A stretch of DNA of 64,000 nucleotides, from assembly GCF_020535405.1 (NCBI RefSeq), contig NZ_CP085036.1, positions 62,001 through 126,000 of the forward strand, in the 5' to 3' direction. The stretch comes from Antiquaquibacter oligotrophicus. GTDB taxonomy: Bacteria > Actinomycetota > Actinomycetes > Actinomycetales > Microbacteriaceae. This document shows positions 48,648 through 56,825 of this stretch, piece after piece. A program made the translations under genes and the position numbers. The notes under the pieces were generated by a model. The model had not been told where the DNA came from and did not search any database. It worked only from the letters and a program-made list of their open reading frames with translations. Each line of letters starts with the position of its first letter. Within the stretch, counting starts at the first letter, position 1.

Positions 48648-49412
48648 ATGTCAGTACTCGAAATCAAAGATCTCCACGTCAGCGTCGAGACCGACCAGGG
48701 CACCCGCCAGATTCTGCGCGGAGTCGACCTGACCATCAAGCAGGGCGAAATCCACGCCATCATGGGACCGAACGGGTCGGGCAAGTCCACGCTCGCCTAC
48801 TCGATTGCAGGCCACCCGAAGTACAACGTCGAGAGCGGCTCAGTGCTGCTGGACGGCGAAGAGGTACTCGAGATGAGCGTGGACGAGCGTGCGCGCGCCG
48901 GTCTGTTCCTGGCGATGCAGTACCCGGTGGAGATTCCCGGTGTGCGGATGACGGACTTCCTGCGCACCGCGAAGACGGCGCTCGACGGCGAGGCTCCCGC
49001 CATTCGCACCTGGGTGAAGGAGGTCGGCCAGGCGATGGATGACCTCCGCATGGACAAGTCCTTCGGCGAACGCAATGTCAACGAGGGCTTTTCCGGCGGC
49101 GAGAAGAAGCGTCACGAGATCCTCCAGCTCGAGCTCCTCAAGCCGAAGTTCGCCGTCCTCGACGAGACGGATTCTGGGCTCGACGTGGATGCGCTGAAGA
49201 TCGTGTCCGAGGGCGTGAACCGCGCCCACGCGGCGAACGATCTCGGTGTGCTCCTCATCACGCACTACACCCGCATCTTGCGCTACATCAAGCCGGACTT
49301 CGTGCACGTCTTCGTGGCCGGTCGTGTCGCGGAGGAAGGTGGCCCCGAACTCGCCGAACGTCTCGAGGAGGAAGGCTACGATCGCTTTCTCCAGGGCAGC
49401 GGCGTAGCGTAG
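48648..49412 (+). CDS. sufC: Fe-S cluster assembly ATPase SufC
   Basis: 254-residue ABC-type ATPase of the SufBC2D complex. Walker A GPNGSGKST, the SufC-type signature FSGGEKKRHEILQ and Walker B FAVLDETDSGLDVDAL are present, followed by the switch His in LITHYTRIL. A longer open frame starts inside the Rieske gene, but ATG 48648 (MSVLEIKDLHV) is the family start. sufT follows 4 bp after its stop. No cysteine desulfurase sufS or sufU gene is next to it. Confidence 0.96.
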   Translation: MSVLEIKDLHVSVETDQGTRQILRGVDLTIKQGEIHAIMGPNGSGKSTLAYSIAGHPKYNVESGSVLLDGEEVLEMSVDERARAGLFLAMQYPVEIPGVRMTDFLRTAKTALDGEAPAIRTWVKEVGQAMDDLRMDKSFGERNVNEGFSGGEKKRHEILQLELLKPKFAVLDETDSGLDVDALKIVSEGVNRAHAANDLGVLLITHYTRILRYIKPDFVHVFVAGRVAEEGGPELAERLEEEGYDRFLQGSGVA

Positions 49413-49416
49413 TCCC

Positions 49417-49746
49417 ATGGCAACCGCACTCGCGCCGGCTCTCTTCGATCAGGTCGAGGAGGCCCTCAAGGATGTCGTCGACCCCGAGCTCGGGGTGAAC
49501 ATCGTTGATCTCGGGTTGATCTACGACCTGAGCTGGGACGACGAGAACGACGCACTTATCATCAGCATGACGCTGACCTCAGCGGGTTGCCCGCTCACTG
49601 ACGTCATCGAGGAGCAGACCGCGCAATCCCTCGATGGCATCGTGGAGGCGTTCCGAATCAACTGGGTCTGGATGCCACCGTGGGGTCCCGAGCGCATCAC
49701 CGATGACGGTCGCGACATGATGAGAGCGCTCGGCTTCTCCATCTGA
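49417..49746 (+). CDS. sufT: Metal-sulfur cluster assembly factor (SufT-like, DUF59/MIP18 family)
   Basis: 109-residue DUF59 protein of the SufT type, an accessory factor for iron-sulfur cluster maturation. The signature DVVDPELGVNIVDLGLIYDL lies near the N-terminus and TSAGCPLTDVIEEQ holds the conserved Cys. It starts 4 bp after sufC, with no own promoter visible, so it is the last gene of the suf operon. Confidence 0.92.
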   Translation: MATALAPALFDQVEEALKDVVDPELGVNIVDLGLIYDLSWDDENDALIISMTLTSAGCPLTDVIEEQTAQSLDGIVEAFRINWVWMPPWGPERITDDGRDMMRALGFSI

Positions 49747-49751
49747 TGCTG

Positions 49752-49768
49752 GCCGCGCCTGGCGCGGC
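49752..49768 (+). terminator. GC hairpin after sufT
   Basis: GCCGCG (49752-49757 region) and CGCGGC flank a 5-nt loop after the suf operon. No T-run, so only a possible terminator. Confidence 0.35.
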
Positions 49769-49779
49769 GACCGCGGACA

Positions 49780-49785
49780 TAGAAT
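49780..49785 (+). promoter_or_regulatory. -10 element of ABC-F gene
   Basis: TAGAAT; the predicted transcript start near 49792 lies after the upstream in-frame ATG at 49784, which therefore cannot be the start codon. This supports the GTG at 49847. Confidence 0.5.
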
Positions 49786-49846
49786 GGTTCGCTTACCCCT
49801 TAAGTTTTCGCCTCATACGAGCGCGCCCACAGAACTGGAACAACCC

Positions 49847-51445
49847 GTGCTGTCAGTGCAGGACCTCGAACTCCGCGTCGGAGCACGTCTTCTCATGGAG
49901 AACGTGAACTTCCGCGTGTCCCGGGGCGACAAAATCGGGCTCGTCGGCCGCAACGGCGCTGGCAAGACAACGCTCACCAAGGTTCTGGCGGGTGAGCTCC
50001 CCGCTACTGGCGGCACGGTCTCGCGTTCGGGCGACGTGGGGTATCTTCCCCAGGATCCGCGATCGGGTGATCCGGAGGAACTGGCGCGAACGCGCATCCT
50101 CAACGCCAGGGGCCTTGGCGACCTCGTCTACGGTATGCAGCAGGCGAGCCTCGGGATGGCGTCGGATGACCCCTCCGTCAGCAGCGCGGCGATGAAGAAG
50201 TACGAGCGCCTCACCGACCGATTCGAGGCACTCGGGGGCTACGCGGCCGAAGCGGAAGCGGCATCCATCGCGAGCAATCTGAGCCTGCCGGACCGCATTC
50301 TGGATCAGCCGCTCAAGACTCTCTCTGGTGGCCAGCGACGACGTATTGAGCTCGCGCGAATCCTCTTCTCGGATGCCGAGGTCATGATCCTCGACGAGCC
50401 GACCAACCACCTCGACGCCGACTCCGTCGTCTGGCTCCGGGAGTTCCTCAAGTCGTACCAGGGCGGATTCATCGTCATCAGCCACGACGTCGATCTCGTG
50501 GGGGAGACGGTCAACAAGGTCTTTTACCTCGATGCCAACCGCCAGGTCATCGACATCTACAACATGGGGTGGAAACACTACCTGCGCCAGCGGGAGGCGG
50601 ACGAAGAGCGACGCAAGAAGGAACGCGTCAACGTCGAGAAGAAGGCGACACAGCTACAGCTTCAGGCCGCTCGATTCGGCGCCAAGGCGTCGAAGGCCGC
50701 AGCCGCTCACCAGATGGTCGCCCGCGCGGAAAAGATGCTCTCGGGCCTGGAAGAGGTCCGGACCGTCGACCGCGTTGCCAAGCTTCGCTTTCCGGAGCCG
50801 GTGGCCTGCGGTCGCACGCCGCTCACCGCCCACAACCTCTCCCGCAGCTACGGTTCACTCGAGATCTTCACGGCCGTCGATCTGGCGATCGACCGCGGAT
50901 CAAAAGTTGTTGTCCTCGGCCTGAACGGCGCAGGAAAGACGACCCTGTTGCGTATTCTCTCCGGGGTCGACAAGCCGGACACGGGCACCGTCGAATCCGG
51001 CCACGGTCTCCGAATCGGCTACTACGCCCAAGAACACGAGACGATCGATGTGAAGCGGTCCGTGCTCGAGAACATGGTCTCGGCGAGCCCCAATCTGACC
51101 GAAACCGAAGCGCGGCGAGTGCTTGGCTCCTTCCTCTTCACGGGGGATGACACGTCAAAGCCCGCGGGTGTGCTGAGTGGTGGCGAGAAGACACGCCTCG
51201 CACTGGCCATGATCGTGGTGAGTGGAGCGAACGTGCTCCTCCTCGACGAGCCGACCAATAACCTCGACCCCGCGAGCCGCGAAGAGATTCTCGGGGCACT
51301 GGCGTCGTACACCGGCGCCGTCGTGCTCGTCAGCCACGACGAAGGTGCCGTCGAGGCACTCAACCCCGAGCGCGTCCTCATCCTGCCCGACGGGGTAGAG
51401 GACCACTGGAACAAGGATTACGCGGACCTCATCAGCCTCGCCTGA
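49847..51445 (+). CDS. ABC-F family ATPase
   Basis: 532-residue soluble protein with two ABC ATPase domains and no membrane part, the ABC-F class that acts on ribosomes (EttA-like translation factors or antibiotic-resistance factors). Walker A motifs GRNGAGKTT and GLNGAGKTT, signatures LSGGQRRRIELAR and LSGGEKTRLALAM, and Walker B ILDEPTNHLD/LLDEPTNNLD are intact. The linker between domains is long and charged (EERRKKERVNVEKK). Start at GTG 49847 (LSVQDLELRVGARLL) is inferred from promoter position. Which ABC-F subgroup it belongs to is not decided. Confidence 0.9.
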   Translation: MLSVQDLELRVGARLLMENVNFRVSRGDKIGLVGRNGAGKTTLTKVLAGELPATGGTVSRSGDVGYLPQDPRSGDPEELARTRILNARGLGDLVYGMQQASLGMASDDPSVSSAAMKKYERLTDRFEALGGYAAEAEAASIASNLSLPDRILDQPLKTLSGGQRRRIELARILFSDAEVMILDEPTNHLDADSVVWLREFLKSYQGGFIVISHDVDLVGETVNKVFYLDANRQVIDIYNMGWKHYLRQREADEERRKKERVNVEKKATQLQLQAARFGAKASKAAAAHQMVARAEKMLSGLEEVRTVDRVAKLRFPEPVACGRTPLTAHNLSRSYGSLEIFTAVDLAIDRGSKVVVLGLNGAGKTTLLRILSGVDKPDTGTVESGHGLRIGYYAQEHETIDVKRSVLENMVSASPNLTETEARRVLGSFLFTGDDTSKPAGVLSGGEKTRLALAMIVVSGANVLLLDEPTNNLDPASREEILGALASYTGAVVLVSHDEGAVEALNPERVLILPDGVEDHWNKDYADLISLA

Positions 51446-51447
51446 TG

Positions 51448-52287
51448 TCAATTGTCGAGGAGGGCATCCTCGACATCGGCGTCGCTCGGCTGCTTTTTGG
51501 CGGCCTTCGCGCGTCTCTTCTCGGCACGGGCCTGCTCGGCCGGGTCGTCCTCGTTGCGCGCCCGGTACTCCTGTCGTACGGCCCAGCCGAGAGCGACGAA
51601 GGCAAGGATGCCGAACACGAGCCACTGGAAGGCGTACGAGAGGTGCGGCCCCTCGTCGAGTTCGGGTCGAGTGAGCGCGGCGGGGCGGACCGGGGGAGCG
51701 GGATCCTCCTCTGCGAGGACGCCGTAGGCGCCGACGTATGTCGGCCTATCAACAAGCTCCTGGACTTGCGGGAGGTTTATGGACGCCAGTTGCCCGGCCG
51801 GCGCCGAGCGTCCGGGGAGAGTGGGCTCGCCGGCTTTGAGTCTTGCAATGACGGAGACCCGATCGCCCGGAGGCGCGGGAACGGCATCCGGTGCATCCTG
51901 CTCGTTGCCGGTGGGTACCCAGCCGCGATCGATCACGAGTACCGAGCCATCGTCGAGGAGCAGCGGAACGAGCACGGCGAATCCTGGTGCGCCGTTCATG
52001 GGTCTGCCTCGAACCAGCACCTGCTCGTCATCGAGATAACGTCCTTCGACACGCACGGGAATCCATTGGTCGTCGGCATCGAAGCTCTCGAGCGTCGGGA
52101 GGGCATCATCGAGGGGAACGGGCGCGGAATCCCAGTTGTTCTCGACAAGATCCATCGCCGCTCGTGCCTCGTCACGACGCGCGAGCTGCCACTGGGACAG
52201 CAGCACACACGCGATCGCAAACGCCACCACCAGCGCGAGGTAGCCGAGCCACCGCCGCGAGAGCGCGAAACGCCATCCCGTGCTCAT
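51448..52287 (-). CDS. SURF1 family protein
   Basis: 279-residue SURF1/Shy1-type membrane protein, a cytochrome c oxidase assembly factor linked to heme A insertion. One membrane helix at residues 15-32 and one near 220-240 enclose a periplasmic domain with the family segments GRYLDDEQVLVRGRP and VIDRGWVP. A basic, charged C-terminal tail follows. It is translationally coupled (ATGA) to the small Cys protein upstream. Presence of ctaA and ctaB in the window fits an aa3-type oxidase. Confidence 0.92.
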   Translation of the reverse strand: MSTGWRFALSRRWLGYLALVVAFAIACVLLSQWQLARRDEARAAMDLVENNWDSAPVPLDDALPTLESFDADDQWIPVRVEGRYLDDEQVLVRGRPMNGAPGFAVLVPLLLDDGSVLVIDRGWVPTGNEQDAPDAVPAPPGDRVSVIARLKAGEPTLPGRSAPAGQLASINLPQVQELVDRPTYVGAYGVLAEEDPAPPVRPAALTRPELDEGPHLSYAFQWLVFGILAFVALGWAVRQEYRARNEDDPAEQARAEKRRAKAAKKQPSDADVEDALLDN

Positions 52288-52541
52288 GCGGTGCCTGCCT
52301 GCGGGAGCTGCGGCACTTCGGAGCCCGCGGGCACAACAACGACCGGGAAGCCGCGAGACGACAGGTACGTCTCGAGGAAGTCGCGATGCTCATCGCACGC
52401 GAGCCAGAGCTTCTTACGCTCGGGACTATGGATACGAGGGTTGCGCCACGCCACCGTCCAGGTGGCGGATGCTCGACACGCGGCCCGTGAGCAGGTGCTT
52501 GGTATGGCGTCGCCCGGCGCCGACGAATCGAAGAGTGTCAC
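52284..52541 (-). CDS. Small conserved Cys/His protein of unknown function
   Basis: 85-residue protein. Relatives in Microbacteriaceae are known only by position beside SURF1 and are sometimes mislabelled acetone carboxylase. Cys17, Cys22, Cys49 and His52 (CSRAAC and CDEH) could bind zinc or another metal, and the middle segment WRNPRIHSPERKKLWLACDEH is probably the conserved core. GTG start overlaps the DUF3099 stop by 4 bp, and its stop overlaps SURF1 by 4 bp, so all three are co-translated. No function can be assigned. Confidence 0.75.
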   Translation of the reverse strand: MTLFDSSAPGDAIPSTCSRAACRASATWTVAWRNPRIHSPERKKLWLACDEHRDFLETYLSSRGFPVVVVPAGSEVPQLPQAGTA

Positions 52542-52825
52542 AGAGGACGACTCTCGTGTGGGAGAGGAACGATCGAGCCGGGGCGCTCGACCTCAGCACC
52601 GGGCCGGGCAGCTCGAGCATTGGCCGCAACCACAGCCACGTAGGGAAGAATCACGGCTCCCAGAATGGGGAGAACAAGCCACCATCCTTGGACAAAAAAG
52701 CACAGGATCACGCACACGGTGCGAATCCCCATCGCGATCGCGTAGTTGGTGAAACGGCGATTGCGTTCCACATCGGGGGCCTCCGGCAGGCTCGTGACCG
52801 ACTGACGCTCGTTGTCGCTTCTCAC
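52538..52825 (-). CDS. DUF3099 family membrane protein
   Basis: 95-residue actinobacterial protein of the DUF3099 family, function unknown. Two close membrane helices (about residues 33-50 and 53-72) follow a charged N-terminus, and a basic/acidic tail ends it. The open frame extends much further upstream over fabG, but the GTG at 52825 (VRSDNERQSV) fits the promoter TAGGCT on the minus strand at 52865-52860. It heads a three-gene unit with the small Cys protein and SURF1. Confidence 0.75.
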   Translation of the reverse strand: MRSDNERQSVTSLPEAPDVERNRRFTNYAIAMGIRTVCVILCFFVQGWWLVLPILGAVILPYVAVVAANARAARPGAEVERPGSIVPLPHESRPL

Positions 52826-52859
52826 ACCGATCCTGTCTCCCTGCGGGTGCCCCGAGACA

Positions 52860-52865
52860 AGCCTA
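52860..52865 (-). promoter_or_regulatory. -10 element of the DUF3099-SURF1 unit
   Basis: TAGGCT on the minus strand, predicting a leader of about 28 nt. The divergent fabG -10 is 20 bp away. Confidence 0.5.
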
Positions 52866-52884
52866 CGTCGCTCGGCGGTGCCAA

Positions 52885-52890
52885 TAGGCT
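52885..52890 (+). promoter_or_regulatory. -10 element of leaderless fabG
   Basis: TAGGCT followed by 7 nt and the ATG at 52898. Confidence 0.65.
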
Positions 52891-52897
52891 GGTACCC

Positions 52898-53608
52898 ATG
52901 TCTCACCCCAGAACTGTTCTCATCACCGGCGGCAATCGAGGAATTGGGCGTGCGATCGCCGAGGAATTTGTCGCGCAAGGTCACCGTGTCGCCGTGACGG
53001 CACGCTCGGGTGAGGGGCCTGAAGGCACACTCACCGTTCGCGCCGACGTCACCGACGCCGCAAGCATCGACGCCGCATTCAGCGAGGTCGAAAATCAACT
53101 CGGCCCCGTCGAAGTGCTTGTCGCCAATGCCGGAATCACGCGCGACACCCTGCTGCTGCGGATGAGCGACGAGGACTTCACCGACGTCATCGAAACGAAC
53201 CTCACAGGGTCCTTCCGCGTTGTCAAGCGGGCATCGAAGGGGATGCTGAAGGCGCGCTTTGGGCGCATCATCCTCGTGTCGAGTGTTGTTGGCTTGCTGG
53301 GGTCAGCTGGGCAGGTCAACTACTCGGCGTCGAAGAGTGGACTCGTGGGCATGGCGCGCTCGCTCACGCGCGAACTCGGCGCCCGCGGCATCACAGCCAA
53401 CGTCGTCGCTCCCGGCTTCATCGAGACGGACATGACGGCTGAACTGGGCGAAGAGCTTCAGGACACGTACAAGAAGCAGATTCCCGCTGGCCGATTCGCG
53501 ACGGCGAGCGAGGTGGCCAGGGTCATCACGTGGCTCGCGAGCGATGATGCCGCGTACGTGTCGGGTGCGGTCATCCCGGTCGACGGCGGCCTCGGAATGG
53601 GCCACTGA
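52898..53608 (+). CDS. fabG: 3-oxoacyl-ACP reductase (FabG-type SDR)
   Basis: 236-residue short-chain dehydrogenase close to actinobacterial FabG1/MabA, the NADPH-dependent reduction step of fatty-acid elongation. Cofactor motif TGGNRGIG (10-17) is followed by NAG at 77-79 and the catalytic triad Ser129, Tyr142, Lys146. The open frame reaches over 600 bp further upstream across the DUF3099 gene, but the -10 hexamer fixes ATG 52898. No inhA-type or other fab gene is adjacent, so a different ketoreductase role cannot be excluded. Confidence 0.88.
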   Translation: MSHPRTVLITGGNRGIGRAIAEEFVAQGHRVAVTARSGEGPEGTLTVRADVTDAASIDAAFSEVENQLGPVEVLVANAGITRDTLLLRMSDEDFTDVIETNLTGSFRVVKRASKGMLKARFGRIILVSSVVGLLGSAGQVNYSASKSGLVGMARSLTRELGARGITANVVAPGFIETDMTAELGEELQDTYKKQIPAGRFATASEVARVITWLASDDAAYVSGAVIPVDGGLGMGH

Positions 53609-53619
53609 CGCGATACTCG

Positions 53620-54258
53620 TCAGCCGCGCAGACCGAGAAGCGGTAGAACCTGGCTGAGATCCCGCTCGTCGATGAGCACACCCGCCACATCACGAACGGG
53701 AGCCTTGGCATCGAACCCCACGGCGAGACCCGCGATCGCCATCATGGTGAGATCGTTCGCGCCGTCTCCGACAGCAACGGCGGACCGGAGCGGGATCGAT
53801 GCGTCGTCGGCCCACTCACGAAGAGTGGACGCCTTGGCCTCAGCGTCGATCACCGGGCCATCAACCTCGCCCGTCAATACGCCGCCGTCGACAGCGAGGC
53901 GGTTCGCCCTCCAATAGTCGAGTCCGAGCTCTTTGGCGATCGGGTCGAGGACCTCGTGGAACCCACCCGATACGACACCGACTCGACCACCGGCGGAGCG
54001 CACCCCGGCGATGAGTTCGGGAACTCCCCGCGTCACTGTCACGCGTGAGCGGACCTTGTCGAAGATGTCCGTCGAGAGGCCTCGAAGGGTCGCGACGCGG
54101 GCGCGAAGACTCTCTTCGAAATCGAGTTCGCCGTTCATCGCCTGAAAGGTGATGCGTTCGACCTCTTCGAGCGAGCCCGCCTCCTCGGCGAGCAGCTCGA
54201 TCACCTCGTCCTCGATGAGAGTGGAGTCGACGTCGAGGACAACGAGGAATCGGGTCAT
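53620..54258 (-). CDS. serB: Phosphoserine phosphatase (HAD family)
   Basis: 212-residue HAD-superfamily phosphatase of the SerB type, the last step of serine synthesis. Motif I is DVDST with Asp9 and Asp11, VVSGGFHEV matches motif II/III surroundings, and GDGANDLTMMAIAG is motif IV. The protein lacks the N-terminal ACT regulatory domain of longer SerB forms. Of two nearby ATGs, 54258 (MTRFLVVLD) has AGAAAGG at 10 nt; the other, 9 nt earlier, is too close. It converges with fabG and follows glgC by 52 bp. Confidence 0.9.
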   Translation of the reverse strand: MTRFLVVLDVDSTLIEDEVIELLAEEAGSLEEVERITFQAMNGELDFEESLRARVATLRGLSTDIFDKVRSRVTVTRGVPELIAGVRSAGGRVGVVSGGFHEVLDPIAKELGLDYWRANRLAVDGGVLTGEVDGPVIDAEAKASTLREWADDASIPLRSAVAVGDGANDLTMMAIAGLAVGFDAKAPVRDVAGVLIDERDLSQVLPLLGLRG

Positions 54259-54310
54259 TCCGGGCATACCTTTCTCGGGGCATCCGCCCCTGGGGTTCTG
54301 AGTGTGGTGC

Positions 54311-55549
54311 TCAGCTGACGATGGCGCCCTTGCCGACAACGGTAATCCCGGTCTCGGTGACGGTGAACCCGCGGGACCGGTCGGCGTCGTGATCGACTCC
54401 CACGGATGCGCCAGGCTCCACCACAACGTCCTTATCGAGAATCGCCTTGCGAACAACGGCACCCGGCATGATCTTGACGCGCTCGAAGATGACGGAATCG
54501 GAGACCATGGCGCCGGATTCCACGGTGACCCACGGACCGAGCACACTTCGCTCGATGTGAGCACCCGACAGCAGTGAGCCCAGTGAGACGATCGAGTCGA
54601 TCATGGTGCCGAGGTCACCCCGAGCATCACGCACGAACTTGGCGGGAGGGGAGTTGAGCTGCTGGCTGTAGATCGGCCACTCCCGGTTGTACAGGTTGAA
54701 GACGGGAAGAGCCGAGATCAAGTCCTGATGCGCGTCGAAGAAGGACTCGATGGTTCCCACGTCCCTCCAGTAGAAGCGGTCGCGATCCGTCGAGCCGGGC
54801 ACCTGGTTGCGGTTGAGGTCGTACACGCCCGCGAGTCCGCGCGAGACGAAGTCGGGAACGATGTCACCACCCATGTCGTGGTTGGAGTCGCTTCGTTCAC
54901 CATCGCGGATGACCGCATCGATGAGTACATCGGCATCGAAAACGTAGTTGCCCATCGAGGCGAGCACTTCCTCGGGCGAGTCCTGAAGGCCGATGGGCTT
55001 CTCGGGCTTCTCGTGGAAGGCCGCGATCTTGGTCGGGTCGTCGGATTCGACCTCGATGACGCCGAACTGGTTTGCCAGAGCGATGGGCTGACGGATCGCG
55101 GCAACGGTCAGCCCGAGGCCCGACTCAATGTGCGCATCGATCATCTGGCTGAAGTCCATGCGGTACACGTGGTCGGCGCCGACGACCACAACGATGTCGG
55201 GCTTCTCGTCTCGCAGGAGGTTGAGGCTCTGCAGGATCGCATCGGCCGATCCGCTGAACCACCGCTTGCCGAGACGCTGCTGGGCGGGAACGGAGGCGAC
55301 GTACGCGTTGAGCAGACCAGACAGTCGCCATGTCTGGGACACGTGACGATCGAGACTGTGCGACTTGTACTGGGTGAGCACAACGATCTGACGCAGACCC
55401 GAGTTGATGAGATTGCTGAGCGCAAAGTCGATCAGTCGGTAGCCACCCCCGAAGGGAACTGCGGGCTTTGCCCGGTCCACGGTGAGCGGCATCAGCCGCT
55501 TACCCTCTCCACCGGCGAGAACGATGCCGAAAATCTTGGGGGCGACCAT
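54311..55549 (-). CDS. glgC: Glucose-1-phosphate adenylyltransferase
   Basis: 412-residue ADP-glucose pyrophosphorylase, which makes ADP-glucose for glycogen or maltose-1-phosphate synthesis. The N-terminal pyrophosphorylase motif [13 protein letters not shown] and AKPAVPFGG are followed by [11 protein letters not shown] and the C-terminal left-handed beta-helix. ATG lies 6 nt after the minus-strand -10 TAGTCT, so it is probably leaderless. It is divergent from glgA with only 61 bp between the starts. Confidence 0.96.
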   Translation of the reverse strand: MVAPKIFGIVLAGGEGKRLMPLTVDRAKPAVPFGGGYRLIDFALSNLINSGLRQIVVLTQYKSHSLDRHVSQTWRLSGLLNAYVASVPAQQRLGKRWFSGSADAILQSLNLLRDEKPDIVVVVGADHVYRMDFSQMIDAHIESGLGLTVAAIRQPIALANQFGVIEVESDDPTKIAAFHEKPEKPIGLQDSPEEVLASMGNYVFDADVLIDAVIRDGERSDSNHDMGGDIVPDFVSRGLAGVYDLNRNQVPGSTDRDRFYWRDVGTIESFFDAHQDLISALPVFNLYNREWPIYSQQLNSPPAKFVRDARGDLGTMIDSIVSLGSLLSGAHIERSVLGPWVTVESGAMVSDSVIFERVKIMPGAVVRKAILDKDVVVEPGASVGVDHDADRSRGFTVTETGITVVGKGAIVS

Positions 55550-55555
55550 GGGTCA

Positions 55556-55561
55556 AGACTA
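55556..55561 (-). promoter_or_regulatory. -10 element of leaderless glgC
   Basis: TAGTCT on the minus strand, 6 nt before the glgC ATG. Confidence 0.6.
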
Positions 55562-55598
55562 CGGGTTTGAGGCGCGCCCGAGCGAGAGCCACGTGGGG

Positions 55599-55604
55599 TA
55601 CCGT
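55599..55604 (+). promoter_or_regulatory. -10 element of leaderless glgA
   Basis: TACCGT followed by 6 nt and the glgA ATG at 55611. The divergent glgC -10 is 37 bp away, so the two promoters must overlap in their upstream regions. Confidence 0.55.
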
Positions 55605-55610
55605 CAAGTC

Positions 55611-56795
55611 ATGCGCGTCGACGTCGTGACCAAGGAGTATCCGCCCGCGATCTACGGGGGAGCCGGGGTTCACGTCACCGAACTCGTCCGCGCCCTTCGC
55701 GAATCGATCGACGTAACCGTGCGGTGTTTCGGTTCACCTCGGGACGAGCCGGATGTTGTGGCGTACGACGTTCCAGGGGAGCTCGCGGGGGCGAACCCCG
55801 CATTGCAGACGCTCGGCATCGACACCGTCATCGCGCAGGACGTCGCGGGCGCCGACATCGTGCACTCCCACACCTGGTACGCCAACGCCGCGGGTCACCT
55901 GGCGAGCATGCTGCACGGCATCCCTCACGTCATCACCGCGCACAGTCTCGAGCCGCTGCGGCCGTGGAAGGCCGAGCAGTTGGGCGGCGGCTACCGCGTC
56001 TCGAGCTGGATCGAGGAGGATGCGTTTACGTCTGCTGCTGGCATCATCGCGGTAAGCGACGGCATGCGGCGGGACATCCTTCGTTCCTACCCACGACTCG
56101 ATGAGGGTCGCGTCCACGTCATCCACAACGGCATCGATCCCGAACGGTGGAAACCCACACACGACCTTGACACGGTCCGGCGTTACGGCATCGACCCGGA
56201 TCGACCCTCTGTCGTCTTCGTCGGTCGCATCACTCGTCAGAAGGGCCTGCCCTACCTCCTGCGGGCTGCACGTCTGCTGCCCGCTGACGTGCAGATCGTG
56301 TTGTGCGCGGGTGCGCCGGACACGCCGGAAATCCTCGCGGAAGTGCAAGCGGGGGTGGCAGCGCTGCAGGCGGAACGGTCGGGCGTGATCTGGATCGAAG
56401 AGCTACTGCCCCAACCCACCCTCTCGGCGATCCTGACCGCTGCGACAACATTCGTCTGCCCGTCGGTGTACGAACCGCTCGGAATCGTTAACCTAGAGGC
56501 GATGGCATGCGGCGCTCCCGTCGTGGGCACGGCCACGGGCGGGATACCCGAAGTTGTCGACGACGGCGTCACTGGCCGTCTCGTTCCCATCGACCAGGTA
56601 GAGGACGGGACCGGAACACCTCGCGATCCCGACCGGTTCGTCGCCGATCTTGCCTCGATTCTCACGGAGGTCGTCTCCGACCCCGAGCGCGCGCGACGGA
56701 TGGGCGAAGCGGGGCGCGACCGCGCGCAACGCGAGTTCAGTTGGTCAACGATTGCCGAACGTACTATCGACATCTACGGTCGCCTCACGGCCTGA
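55611..56795 (+). CDS. glgA: Glycogen synthase-like GT4 glycosyltransferase (GlgA/GlgM)
   Basis: 394-residue GT4 glycosyltransferase of the actinobacterial glgA group, using ADP-glucose. The start MRVDVVTKEYPPAIYGGAG matches mycobacterial GlgM, which forms maltose 1-phosphate for the GlgE pathway, so the product could be that or glycogen; glgE and glgB are not in the window. The donor-site Glu segment is PSVYEPLGIVNLEAMACG. The open frame extends 43 codons upstream across glgC, but a -10 hexamer fixes ATG 55611. Confidence 0.93.
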   Translation: MRVDVVTKEYPPAIYGGAGVHVTELVRALRESIDVTVRCFGSPRDEPDVVAYDVPGELAGANPALQTLGIDTVIAQDVAGADIVHSHTWYANAAGHLASMLHGIPHVITAHSLEPLRPWKAEQLGGGYRVSSWIEEDAFTSAAGIIAVSDGMRRDILRSYPRLDEGRVHVIHNGIDPERWKPTHDLDTVRRYGIDPDRPSVVFVGRITRQKGLPYLLRAARLLPADVQIVLCAGAPDTPEILAEVQAGVAALQAERSGVIWIEELLPQPTLSAILTAATTFVCPSVYEPLGIVNLEAMACGAPVVGTATGGIPEVVDDGVTGRLVPIDQVEDGTGTPRDPDRFVADLASILTEVVSDPERARRMGEAGRDRAQREFSWSTIAERTIDIYGRLTA

Positions 56796-56810
56796 GCAGC
56801 CAGCACACCG

Positions 56811-56816
56811 TAGGCT
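56811..56816 (+). promoter_or_regulatory. -10 element of ABC ATPase gene
   Basis: TAGGCT followed by 9 nt and the ATG at 56826; the leader would be no more than 2-3 nt. Confidence 0.5.
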
Positions 56817-56825
56817 TGACGCATC

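Noticed and set aside
49784..49846. N-terminal extension of the ABC-F protein from ATG 49784
   Set aside because: This ATG overlaps the -10 element TAGAAT and lies before the predicted transcript start; the extension has no family similarity that I recognise.
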